A stretch of 64,000 nt of DNA from Sialis fuliginosa. Lineage: Eukaryota; Arthropoda; Insecta; Megaloptera; Sialidae. The notes under the pieces were generated by a model. It was not told the origin of the DNA, made no database searches, and worked only from the letters and a program-made list of their open reading frames with translations. A program made the translations under genes and the position numbers. Shown piece after piece: positions 1 through 9,454 of this stretch (positions are counted from its first letter, which is position 1; every line of letters starts with the position of its first letter). The stretch covers positions 35,473,098 to 35,537,097 of the forward strand of contig OY540812.1 in the NCBI GenBank assembly GCA_961205875.1, given 5' to 3'.

Positions 1-833
1 AAGTAAAAGTTTGAATTTGAGGTGTTTCATAACTAGATTTTTTAAAGGGGAGGGGGGTCGATAAGCCCATTGTTAAAACGGTTATTACCTACTTATTTAC
101 TTATTTATTTTTATGAAATATTTTGACTTATTTTACAAAATATGCTTCCCTTATTAAAAATATGACGCCTCGCCTCTGAATGGATGAGTCATATAAATAA
201 CGTACAGGTGTCTAACTGCCACGCCCTATTTACAAATAAGTCTGTAACTTATGGTTAAATGTTTAGAAGTTGAAATTACAAAACATCTCCAATAAATGAA
301 AAATAAAATCTATGTGAATCCTATAATTTCTTAATGTTCACGTTAACCTTTTATTCAAAATGGTAATAAAATAATCAAGCTATAGGTTACTACCATTTGT
401 GGGACAAAGAACAGGTTTCATTTTTCAATTAATTACTGTTACTCTTCACTTAACAGACGTTTGTGTATTTCTATGTTATGTATACAGGATGATTTACAAC
501 TAGTCTAATAAAATTAACAGTAGACCGAGAATGTAATTTTAAGCAAAAAAACTTTATGTGAACATGAGTCCGAAAATTCTTCGTGAGGGAACTACAGTCT
601 TCCAAAAGTGTTGCCCAAAATTAGTGTTTATTTAATATCTAGAGAACCCATTGTAGTACAGTTATGAAATTTGATAACCGGTTTATTATTAATAAGTGTT
701 ATCGATTTCCAGTATCAAACAATTATAATTTAGATTTTAATTAACCTTTATTTTTTTACTTATACGTTCATATTATAAGCATAAAATGTTAAATGTAACC
801 TAACAATTTAAAATAAATGATGCCTTCTTAAAT
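1..833. other. AT-rich stretch without a recognisable gene
   Basis: No long reading frame or known domain is visible. Near 484 the sequence TATACAGGATGATTTAC resembles the end of the TA-flanked MITEs seen elsewhere in this window (see 3912), but no matching opposite end was found, so it is at most a one-ended fragment. Confidence 0.5.
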
Positions 834-1547
834 ATAGATATAGAGAATGGACAGTGCATTCTGTATTAACACAATGGTGTAATATTTGTTCAAAAAGTGA
901 GAGAGAGATATATCTATCTCTTTTTCTAAGAATCTGTTTGGTAGCTTACTATAGTTCAGGGTAGTATTTCTGTCCGATATATTTTTGTATATCTATCTTG
1001 TGATTTTTTTGTAATAAGTTTTTTATTAGAAAAGTAAATAATATAAACAATAAACATATATGTACTAAAATGGTTCATATTTCATCGAGGAAATTAAAAA
1101 AAAAATATCAATTGATCTGATAGAAATTTGCAAAATTATGAACGGATATTCCGGGAAAATTACATTTTTGCTACCAAATGTGGTTGCTTTGCTACAAAAT
1201 GATGAGGTGAATTGCACTTACAAACAGTACATACAAGATTTACTTAACAAAATTTTAAATATTTTTTTTGATATTAGGTTACATTACGAAGCTACAAAAA
1301 AGAAAGAACAAAACTTATATTATTTAGAAATCAATAATTGTTTTTTTTTTAATAAAATTTTTTTATAACGTTAATTATTTTTTGTTGTTTAACCTCTTTA
1401 TATACATTTAAGTATATCTATGAATATTTTTAATGTTCGGGGCCAAGAATGAAAAAGTTACACTCCTGTTTAAAACCTGTTTCCATCTCTTTCTTTTGAC
1501 ACGACTTTGTTTTCGAGTCAGATGCGTGGTCCATTCTCTATGTCTAT
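834..1547. mobile_element. TIR element (MITE-like), about 0.7 kb
   Basis: The two ends are imperfect inverted repeats of about 28 bp: ATAGATATAGAGAATGGAC on the left and ATAGACATAGAGAATGGAC read on the minus strand from 1547. A short palindrome (GAGAGAGATATATCTATCTC) lies near 900. A 76-codon frame at 1138-1368 inside it is Lys/Asn/Phe-rich and matches nothing I recognise. The superfamily is unassigned because no clear target duplication could be defined. Confidence 0.55.
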
Positions 1548-2346
1548 GTTCTTAAACAAGTAAAAAATAACACTGTACACAGCGTTTCTCAACCTTTTAG
1601 TATTTGCGACCCAATTTTCAATCACAATTCTCATCCCCCCCCTCCTAATACAATAATTTTCACTGAAATCGTACTGTAATTGTAATATAAGTTCTATTTA
1701 ATTTAAATGTATTTACTTTACTCTGCAAGACAGGCCCAAGGGAGTCACTAATAATTATTAATCTTGTTTTTAGTTTAATTTGATAAGTTAATTATAAAAT
1801 ACATTGTGCAGTAGGTACTGATACAATTGAAGGGGTTGCAGCAACAAGGAGTTAACTCTAGTTTTTATAATTTGTGAGAAAATAGAAAAAACTGTTAAAA
1901 AAATGGAGAATGTATTTAAATCGCCTTTGTTTTCGTCCAATTATTATTTGTCACCTACCACTTCATGTTTTGGCCAAATTCCATTGAGAAATTCGTCAAA
2001 TTCGCATTTCTAGAGTCAATTTTATTCTGGCGTTAACTCCTTTTTGGCCCAAATAGTTGAAAATTATTTTCTTTCAAAGTAAGGAAGCATTGAATAAGAA
2101 CAATTTTCAAGAAAATTGGTTTATTTCAAGAAAGACCACAGTAACGAGTGTACTAACTAAATTCTAAGCCCAAAAAAAAGAGTCAGCTCCTGGAGTTAAC
2201 TCCATTTTGACCCAAGTGAATGAAGCAGCTAACTCATTCTAGCGGATACCTTGAGAACTATCAACGGTAGGTAACTCTTTGTTGAACCAAACGAAAGAAT
2301 GATTTTTTTCCCCCAAGAAACGGTTGTTAACTCTGTTTGGCCTTAA

Positions 2347-3244
2347 GGGGGGGGGGGGGGGGGTAAGGTTTTAAAATGCATTTTTTTTAAAAATTTTTTC
2401 TGAATGTACAACATGTCGAGAGTATTGTGTCAAAATTTCAAGTAAATCAGAATAAAACTAACGAAGATACAGCGTTTCAAGCGACCGACCCTCATGCTCG
2501 ATTTTTATACGGACAAACTGCACGTACAAGTAAAGAGGGTAGAACCCAACTTAGGCAAAAGCAAAAAGATGCATTGGACATCCTGAATGACAGTGTTTCA
2601 CTGTACGAAGCTGGCATTGATGATTCTGTGTAATTATAAAAAATTATACCCTTTTATTGATGCTTAATTTTGGATGTTCGAGTATAATAAACTTTAAATC
2701 GATTTTCTCGCAAATGTCATTTTTGAAGTTCGTGAACATTATAACTCAAAATCTACTTGACTGATCCTTTTGAAATTTTAAACACTATTTCTACACATAA
2801 ATCAACAGGTAATCAGAGAGAGTTTTTTTTTTTATTACCATTTTTTTCCATTTTATAATAACAAATTCACCGAAATTTTTAGCGAAAATCACGTTTTTCA
2901 CTTTCAAATGCTGCCAAAAATAATTAAATCGAAAAAAAAAAAAAAACTCTCTCTGACTACCTAGGGAAACAAATCACCTTTCAAGCACATTTCGATTTTT
3001 TTGTTTTACATGATCCGGTAACGAGTTATGGTGTTCACCGTATAACAACTTTTTTTCGAGGCGCCTCCAGAGATTTGCTGTCATGGACTTATTTTTTGAT
3101 ATTTTTAATTGAAAATTTTTCCAAAGATACTTTAGATGTCATACTATAACGTGTATATGAAATAAATAAACCAACATTATTCATATCTTCAAAAAAAATC
3201 ATGAAAATATGCCTTTTTTTCACCTTTAAAACCTTACCCCCCCC
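2347..3244. mobile_element. TTAA-duplicating transposon (Kolobok-like), 898 bp
   Basis: TTAA occurs directly at both borders (2343-2346 and 3245-3248). The termini are inverted repeats: a G-run followed by GTAAGGTTTTAAA at the left and the same on the minus strand at the right. TTAA duplications are made by piggyBac and Kolobok elements. Termini beginning GGG fit Kolobok better than piggyBac, whose ends begin with C. The empty site is visible in the copy at 21769. A 68-codon frame inside may be a transposase C-terminus. Confidence 0.75.
2427..2633 (+). pseudogene. Remnant reading frame inside the TTAA element
   Basis: This 68-residue open frame is more GC-rich than its surroundings and remains open upstream of its first GTG codon without an ATG, so it looks like the 3-prime end of a longer coding region. 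It is hydrophilic, with a basic stretch (RTQLRQKQKD) and the C-terminus SLYEAGIDDSV. A short Y-x-x-G tail of this sort is reminiscent of C-termini of Kolobok/Mutator-type transposases, which would suit the TTAA host element. That link is inference. No catalytic motif is present. Confidence 0.35.
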
Positions 3245-3488
3245 TTAAAATGGAGTTAACTCGTTGTTGCTGCAAACCCCTCAATTCTATTTATAAGTGT
3301 ATTATATCAATGTAAATGTAAACGTATTTTATTTTTTCTTATGTCAGAATGTATTTTATTACTTTTCTTTCAGTAAATTAAATACATTTTTTAATAATAT
3401 TTTTTCTCGATATGCTCGCGCGCCCCATTTAGTTTTATCACCCCCCCCCCCCTTTAAGGAGGCGCACCCCACAGATTGAAAATCGCTG

Positions 3489-3911
3489 CTGTAATATTTA
3501 TGAACACACACTACATAAAATATTGTTGGACATTGATGATATAAAATCTCTTTGAAGATTTTGAATTCGACTTTGTATAAGTTATGTACATATCATCTAA
3601 CTGGTAATATAAAACATTACGAAAACTAGTGCTAAATTAACATACGTTTTCCTTATAACTATAATTATATTAATATTGCTAAATTGTTTAATTGCAGTGC
3701 ATAAATATGATTTCAAAAACACCTATAATAAAATTTACTCGCTCCGTATCCGTTATAATTAATTATTCTGAAATTAGTGAATAAATTATGTTTAATAGTA
3801 ATTTTTTACTGCTGTTGGTTTAAGAAATCAAGGTTGATCACAGAAAATTAATATAAGTTCTTTGAAATTTGGAGAATGAAAATAAATGGAAGATTCTAAA
3901 TAACTAATATA
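3489..3911. other. AT-rich spacer
   Basis: I see no frame, repeat end or RNA gene between the hAT border and the next MITE. Confidence 0.5.
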
Positions 3912-4667
3912 CAGAGTGTTTCATAATTGAATGTCAATATTGTGTATGATTGTAAGACAAAAAGTTCTGATAAACATAGGGTCCGTTTTTGCTTTATTTT
4001 TGATATACGCTGAAAAAAATATCGTTCATTATTATTGTACTGTTCTTGAATAAAACCACAACTTTTCCAAAACTATTTATTAACACAATATAGCTAATAC
4101 AGAGGGAGTATTTCATACATACATCCACTCGGTTCACGTTAGTGCCACCCTAATTACATTGTTCTATATTCACTATACATGCTGGACACTACAATTATTA
4201 TGAAACGCGCTTATCAACAAGAGTTCATAGTATGAATGAGAAAAAATGTTATTAAACAATTTATTTAATTAACTGAAAGAAAAGCAATAAAATACATTAT
4301 GACATAAGAAAAACGCTAGTTTAACACACGAAAAAAGTCAAAAGATCTTTTTTATCACAAAATAAACACCATTAATAAAGTGTGTTTTTGAAAAAAAACA
4401 GTGGCATATATTTTTTTCATTCAAAATAACTAGAAAATTATTTTTTCCACAAAATATGTGTCCCTTTACCTTGTTTACACCCACCAAGTTTTATAAAAAT
4501 ATATAGTTTCGGTGTTATTAAAAAAAAGAAATTTAAAAAAAATCATTCTGTATATCAAAAATAAAGCGAAAACGGACCTATTTTTATATTTTTACGACCT
4601 TTTATCTTAAAATCATGCACAGACTATAACCCTCTTCAATATTGGCATTCAGTTATAAAACAGCCTG
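3912..4667. mobile_element. TA-flanked MITE with about 115-bp terminal inverted repeats
   Basis: The left end CAGAGTGTTTCATAATTGAA and the right end (minus strand) CAGGCTGTTTTATAACTGAA are both preceded by TATA, fitting a TA target duplication of the Tc1/mariner type. The inverted homology continues inward for about 115 bp, including GTCCGTTTTTGCTTTATTTT at 3981 and its mirror near 4560-4580. The central 500 bp are non-coding. Confidence 0.75.
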
Positions 4668-4714
4668 TATAAAGTATGATTTGGTTCAGTTTAAATAAAT
4701 ATAATTTTAGATAA

Positions 4715-5238
4715 TCCATACTAATATTATAAATGCGAAAGTGTGTTTGTCTGTCTCTTTGTCTGTCTGTCTGTTTGTTACCTTTTCACGGCTAAACCGC
4801 TAAACTGATCTTGATGAAATTTAACAGGGAGATAGCATGCACTCTGAGAAAGGAGAAATTCGAATCCCGAAAAAACAACCCCTAAGGGGCTGCTGGTTTG
4901 TTTGCTAGATTCAATGCTGGTTTTCAAGCGTGTTTTGGCGCTGGATTGTTGTCATGGTTTCAATTTGTGTTGGTTTCACACGATACTTGATTTTGTAGAT
5001 GGTTTTGATGCATGCTAAGTGACAGTTCTAATATCAACATAATATTATAGTGGATATGGATTATGAAAATAAAAAAATCCTTTGGGTGAACAATATATAA
5101 TTAACAGGATCGATCTTATGAGGTATGTTTAATAAAACTATGAATGGTTGTAATTATTTTCATTCGATCCGGCGGGAAAAATATCATGGGGATGGGGGTT
5201 TCGAAATCCACGCCAGCGAAGCCGCGGGTAGCAGCTAG
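4715..5238 (+). mobile_element. Non-autonomous Helitron (Lep1-type)
   Basis: It begins with TC after a host A (TCCATACTAATATTATAAA) and ends in CTAG before a host T, as Helitrons do. The 3-prime end carries the hairpin-forming stretch CACGCCAGCGAAGCCGCGGG and then TAGCAGCTAG. A TCTG-rich microsatellite follows the 5-prime end (about 4748-4775). Both ends match the wide-ranging insect Lep1-type family. It carries no gene. Confidence 0.85.
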
Positions 5239-5361
5239 TCATCTATAAAACACAAAAATTTCATGTTTCTCAGGAGTTTGGGTTATATTAAGAAGTTTGA
5301 GTGAATAAACTCTTTTGAACAATTGAACTTTTATCGCATTTATTTTATACGCAGTTATTAT

Positions 5362-5407
5362 AAAGAAACTAAGCTAGCTAGTTAGCAATCACTTTGAAAT
5401 GGGGTAT
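5362..5407 (-). repeat. One-ended copy of the 7152-7445 TIR family
   Basis: GTTAGCAATCACTTTGAAAT followed by GGGGTATTAA matches the right end of the element at 7152-7445. No partner end lies nearby, so it is a fragment. Confidence 0.5.
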
Positions 5408-6000
5408 TAAAGGTGCTATCAAACAGGAAGCGCGAACTGGGCCACGCGACAGCCGCGAACTCTGTATCGCGTAATGTTGCATCATCCTGGTCAAACAGAT
5501 GGGGTAGGCCGCGGCGCGGGCGGACATCGAACAGGTTGTGAATGTTCGCGCACGGACTGGATGGCAAAATGAGTAAAAGAAAAGATAATAATGAAAGTTG
5601 ATTGATTTTGTGAGGTAGTGCAGTTGTTTGTATAACATCGCTTCAGTATTTAGCTCGGAAAACAACCCTCTCGAACGTGGAAATACATATTATAGAATGC
5701 CTGCATTATGCACATTGACTATGGCATACCCATTTCCTTTTTTGTCTTGCTGCTAACAAAATAAACAATTCTTCTTCATCAGACGAACTGCTAGATATGA
5801 TGATCACTTGATGAAGAAAGAATTCGCTGTCACTTGCGCGTTCTATTTGACCACTCAAGTCCGCCCGCAGACTGTCCGTAAAAACGAATTTTTGATGAAA
5901 ATTTTTTTTATTATAATTCAAATGGTTCAATTGGCAAGGTGCGGAGTGTATGGTGGGGACAGTTGAATCGATTGCAGCGATCGCGGTGGTCAAATTTTCG
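5408..6000 (-). mobile_element. Fragment of a PIF/Harbinger-like element
   Basis: The left side is a GC-rich terminal-type sequence (GGTGCTATCAAACAGGAAGC) unlike the AT-rich surroundings. On the minus strand the frame at 5706-5993 contains a Ser/Asp/Glu run followed by ELFILLAARQKRKW, the pattern of the extreme N-terminus of Harbinger transposases (acidic run, leucine-rich stretch, then Arg/Lys and an aromatic residue). The frame stops soon after and no DDE region is present. The right terminus was not found, so this is an internally deleted or truncated copy. Confidence 0.5.
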
Positions 6001-6049
6001 TTAAATCATGCTTGATTTAAATGTAAACAATTAGATAATATAATTAAAA

Positions 6050-6190
6050 ATGGTCCATAATAGTTGCTGTGTAGTTGAATGTAAGAATACTGGCAGAAAT
6101 AGTAACTGCAAATTTTATACATTTCCAAGTGCTAGTTGGAAGTTAGAACAAAGGAGAAAATGGATTAATGCAGTTAAGAGAATAAAGTAA
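6050..6190 (+). CDS. THAP zinc-finger first exon
   Basis: An ATG at 6050 opens a 46-codon frame reading MVHNSCCVVECKNTG, then CKFYTFP, then RRKWINAVKR. This matches the start of a THAP domain: an early C-x(2-4)-C pair, the K-F-x-x-F-P block and the basic-Trp helix. The frame ends at TAA 6188-6190, but a consensus splice donor (AAA/GTAAGT, GT at 6187) lies just before the stop. The real exon therefore probably ends at 6186, with the second C-x-x-H pair in a missing next exon. THAP domains head P-element and Kolobok transposases as well as host regulators. No downstream exon could be joined, so it may be a lone transposon-derived exon. Confidence 0.6.
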   Translation: MVHNSCCVVECKNTGRNSNCKFYTFPSASWKLEQRRKWINAVKRIK

Positions 6191-6641
6191 GTAGTGTATA
6201 ACCTAACTTAATAATATGTTTACTCCAATTCACGTGTATGAATGAAAATAATTTTGTAATATTAATAAATTTGTGAGTATAATTTTGTGATTATTAGTTT
6301 TTCATGAAAATAAATTTATCAAATATTTGATAATTTTAAGAATTTGCAATGTTATTCCAACTGTCATTTGTATTGATTACACCAGATAACTTCATTCCTC
6401 AGTAATAAACATTACTACTTACTGACACTTTTTATACTTACTTTCTTTGCTTTCAAATTATTTATTCACTAATTTATATTGCATTTCACTTTTACAATGC
6501 TGACCAGGTTAATATATATTTATTTACTAAAAATAAAAAAAATTTATTAATAATATTACACCTCTCCCACGGCTTTCGAGCATGATTTAATGCGGCCATC
6601 AGATGTCATTGTCATCGCGCACCTTGCCAATAACAGACGAG
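6191..6641. other. Intron-like AT-rich stretch after the THAP exon
   Basis: No acceptor followed by a convincing THAP continuation was found. A GC-richer patch at 6560-6640 belongs to the edge of the next MITE or to unknown sequence. Confidence 0.4.
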
Positions 6642-7114
6642 AAATATCTGCCATGAGTATCATGGGACTTTCTTATACGTATTACACTCATTACAGAGAT
6701 TGCCAAAGGTACCATGGGACTTTCTTATACGTAATACTGAAAGTGAACAGTGTAGGTGAATCTAAATAATTACATAAAAAAATTCTTTCTGGCTAAATCA
6801 TAAATGTTGGGAAAAAATGTATGGGGAATAAATTATAGATAATAACATACTCGACATTTTTATCTAAAACATTTTGTTCTTATTTCAAAAATAATTCGAA
6901 AATTCCAAAATTTACAATATTAAACATCCGTTTTCAGTTATTACGTTAAAAAAATCACTTGTTATATAATGGAGAGAATAATATTACCTATATTATTTAT
7001 TTTATTCTATCTTGTTAGTTTGTCAAAAATGTTTTAATAAAATAAGAATCACGTATACTATTCACTGTTAGGATTACGTATAAGAAAGTCCCGTGGTTCC
7101 CAAGGCAGATATTT
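6642..7114. mobile_element. TIR element (MITE) with partial tandem end
   Basis: AAATATCTGCCATGAGTATC followed by ATGGGACTTTCTTATACGTA at the left is mirrored at the right, where the minus strand from 7114 reads AAATATCTGCCTTGGGAACC and then ACGGGACTTTCTTATACGTA. A second partial copy of the same end (ACCATGGGACTTTCTTATAC) follows at about 6710. It is non-coding and the superfamily is not assigned. Confidence 0.65.
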
Positions 7115-7151
7115 TAAATTAGGCATCATGCCTATTGTCAGATAGATTTAA

Positions 7152-7445
7152 AACCCTAATTGAAAGTGCTTGCTAGCTAACAAACTTTGTCAGCTCGTTT
7201 ATAATACCGGACATTAGAATGTTTTTTTTTAACCAGGATGTTTTAAATATTGCTTCTGACAAAAGACCAGTCAAGTCTATTATTTCAACTCCATTATCTC
7301 ACAAAAACAAACATTCATTTAAATAAATTTGCATATTACTGAAAAGTTGCTTCTCAAATAGATAATAGATCTTAAAAGATTTATGTCCGGTATTATAAAG
7401 GACCTAACAATATTTGTTAGCTAGCAATTACATTCAAATGGGGTA
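7152..7445. mobile_element. Short TIR element (about 294 bp)
   Basis: Both ends carry about 60 bp of inverted homology centred on TTGCTAGCTAACAAA and ATAATACCGGACAT. Flanking TTAA (7148-7151 and 7446-7449) is compatible with a TTAA target duplication, but the same bases also border the 5362 fragment, so they could be part of the element. It is non-coding. Confidence 0.6.
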
Positions 7446-7652
7446 TTAATTCTGTACTAGTATCTATGGATTAGTTATGGAATTTAGAGCAGTGACACTT
7501 CAACTAATTGTAACACAGTTGGCATCTTTGACCGTACAAAATAATTTTCATAACATCAGCACTGTTTTAATACCGTTTGTATTTACTTACTACAACGCGT
7601 GCGCGAAACTTGTCAAAGTCATCAACAAACTCCAAAAGAACTGTCATATAAG

Positions 7653-7730
7653 TTTGATATCTCAGTTGAAAGTGCTTGCTAGCTAACAAAATTGTTAGGT
7701 CCTTTATGATACCGGACATTAACCTAACAT
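7653..7730 (+). repeat. One-ended copy of the 7152-7445 family
   Basis: CAGTTGAAAGTGCTTGCTAG followed by GTCCTTTATGATACCGGACA repeats the left end of the neighbouring element. No opposite end is seen. Confidence 0.6.
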
Positions 7731-7969
7731 TATATTGTTATTGAAGATTAGCTGGGGGCCCGGGCAGCAAGTGATCGATTGTGCCCTTATAATTATATTG
7801 AACAATTTTCATGTTTGTGACTATTTTCGAAAAATAAAATAAAAATGTGAAGGCTTTCAAAATTTTAATTATTTATATTTTTTATAAACAATTAAAACTA
7901 CACCATTAATTACATTTTATGAAAAATAAAAATAAAAACAATGAGAGGCTGTTTTAGTGTATTCACAAC

Positions 7970-8240
7970 ACGTGGTTTACTCGCTAGCTAGTTGGCTACT
8001 GAGAGATTGGAAAGTTTTTTGTGTCATCATCACTATCTTACATACAAGCTAACAAGCCAGCTTGTAACAAGCTGGCTTGTTAGCTAGTAAACTCGCTCAA
8101 TGTAATCGACTCTTAACTGCTTGTAATCTCGCCCAGCTTGTTAGTTAGTAAACATGATTACACTGAGCGAGTTTACAAGCAGCTAGTAAACTCGCCGGCT
8201 TGTTAGCTAATAAACTTGCTCAATGTAATCGACGCTTAAG
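7970..8240. repeat. Palindrome and repeats of a GCTTGTTAGCTAGTAAACTCG motif
   Basis: A 39-bp near-perfect palindrome at 8047-8085 has two 19-bp arms around a single base. The unit containing GCTTGTTAGCTAGTAAACTC and CTCAATGTAATCGAC occurs at 8072-8115 and again at 8191-8237. An inverted version (ACTGAGCGAGTTTACAAGC) lies between them. Such a cluster would fold into hairpins. It is probably the terminal region of a decayed foldback transposon. Confidence 0.6.
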
Positions 8241-8289
8241 GGAATATTTTATAACAAATGCTGTAGACCTATATTATAAAATATTGAAT

Positions 8290-8575
8290 GTGTCTTTCTT
8301 GTATCACCTCTACCCCTTACACACGATTTTAATAATTTTGAAATGGGACCGTTCTCAAGCCAGATCCAACCAAGTTTCATTAATATCGGTTCAGTGGTTC
8401 ATTAGTTATGCGTGTGACAAGGATTCAGGGGACAGACACGGAATGAAAAGTGTGTGTCTTGACTTGTAACGGAAAGATCAAGTTAAAATTTTGAAATCGA
8501 AAAACAGTTTTTCTACCCATTTTAAAACGATCATAATCTTCGATATGGCGAGAAAACAATAATAGCCATAAATAA
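8290..8575 (+). repeat. Dispersed repeat, inverted copy at 52383-52700
   Basis: AAATGGGACCGTTCTCAAGC, TCGGTTCAGTGGTTCATTAG and GATTCAGGGGACAGACACGG are all found in reverse complement at 52500-52700, followed in both by matching sequence containing ATATCGAAGAT-type motifs. The other copy has an expanded GTCTGTCC microsatellite at the matching place. It is a non-coding mobile repeat of unknown class. Confidence 0.65.
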
Positions 8576-9102
8576 AATCCGTATTTTATTTGAACTTCAA
8601 TCCTGTTCATATTAACATATATGTAATTCATAACATTTACAAATATGCAAAAACGATATAAATAATTAGAAATGTTTTTATTATGTGTCAATACGCATAA
8701 TTTAATAATATAATATTCTGAAAATATTTCTAAAAAAGGTCATTCACAGAAATGATATTTGAAACTAGAGTCACTGAAGGTGTCACTAATTTCATTAAGG
8801 GGTAAGGAGGTCGAGGACAGATTTTGTTTTGAATGAATTACCTCTGTTCATAATAGAATTTTGTGTAAAGTAATTTGTAACTGTCTTGTACATGTGTTTG
8901 GCAATACAAACGACAGCAAATCTATAATAAATATTATGTGTAGGTAATTCATAATGAATTATAAATAATAGGTGTGCATATATCTTACTTAAGGCAGTAT
9001 TGCAATATGTGACAATTTAAAATTTTCGATACATTTTAACCCATCAACGCCCAAAAGAAAACAAAAACATGCAGAAAAATTTTTTTAATGAAATTAAGTA
9101 CA
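8576..9102. other. AT-rich spacer before the errantivirus
   Basis: Nothing gene-like is visible. The last four bases before the provirus (9103-9106, CATG) are its target-site duplication. Confidence 0.5.
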
Positions 9103-9106
9103 CATG

Positions 9107-9454
9107 AATTATGTTTTTCGTTGAGAAAATATCCTTTTTAAAAAAATCTTTATTTGTTATAATTCTATACAATGCTTATAGCTAGATGGTATACTTGAGA
9201 ATAAGTCTTATAGAAGAGGATAACAGTTTGTATGATTTTACTCCGTCATCATTTTCTATAATTCTCTGAATGTAATATAATACGTTTATACGCCGGATAA
9301 GGCGATGATAAAAATGTGTTAAATTCCTAAGTGTTATACATATGATTAAATAGTTATTCATAATTAAATTAAGTACAATACAATATAATATCTTAAACTA
9401 TTGGTTATTGAAATATATATTTATCTTATATAATAGATAGTTCATTTCATGACT
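9107..9454 (-). repeat. 3-prime LTR of the errantivirus
   Basis: It is 348 bp and identical to 16027-16374. A polyadenylation signal AATAAA on the coding strand lies at 9154-9149. The env frame terminates inside it (TGA at 9444-9442). Confidence 0.95.

Larger units (their letters stand above)
1825..3286. mobile_element. TIR element nested in the hAT; a second, inverted copy is at 21769
   Basis: The ends form a 33-bp imperfect inverted repeat built around GGGGTTTGCAGCAACAACGA followed by GTTAACTC. The internal part 1980-2343 is present in reverse complement at 21790-22149. The motif GTTAACTCC recurs several times inside. The copy at 21769 goes directly from its terminal repeat into sequence that in this copy lies beyond the TTAA element, which shows that 2347-3244 is a later insertion. 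A palindromic AATT at both borders makes the exact ends uncertain. Confidence 0.7.
1580..3488. mobile_element. hAT-type element, outermost layer of a three-deep nest
   Basis: The left end is CAGCGTTTCTCAACCTTT. The right end, read on the minus strand from 3488, is CAGCGATTTTCAATCTGTGG. These are typical hAT-style CAGxG termini. The flanks (actgtaca on the left, ctgtaata on the right) share ctgta, an eroded 8-bp target duplication at best. Without the nested insertion at 1825-3286 the hAT itself is about 450 bp and non-coding, so it is a MITE. Confidence 0.65.

Noticed and set aside
484..660. A complete TA MITE starting at TATACAGGATG
   Set aside because: No mirrored right end could be found within several hundred bases.
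4748..4790. CRISPR-like or regulatory repeat in the GTCTGTCTGTCT tract
   Set aside because: It is a simple microsatellite that is a regular part of this Helitron family, and CRISPR arrays do not occur in such genomes.
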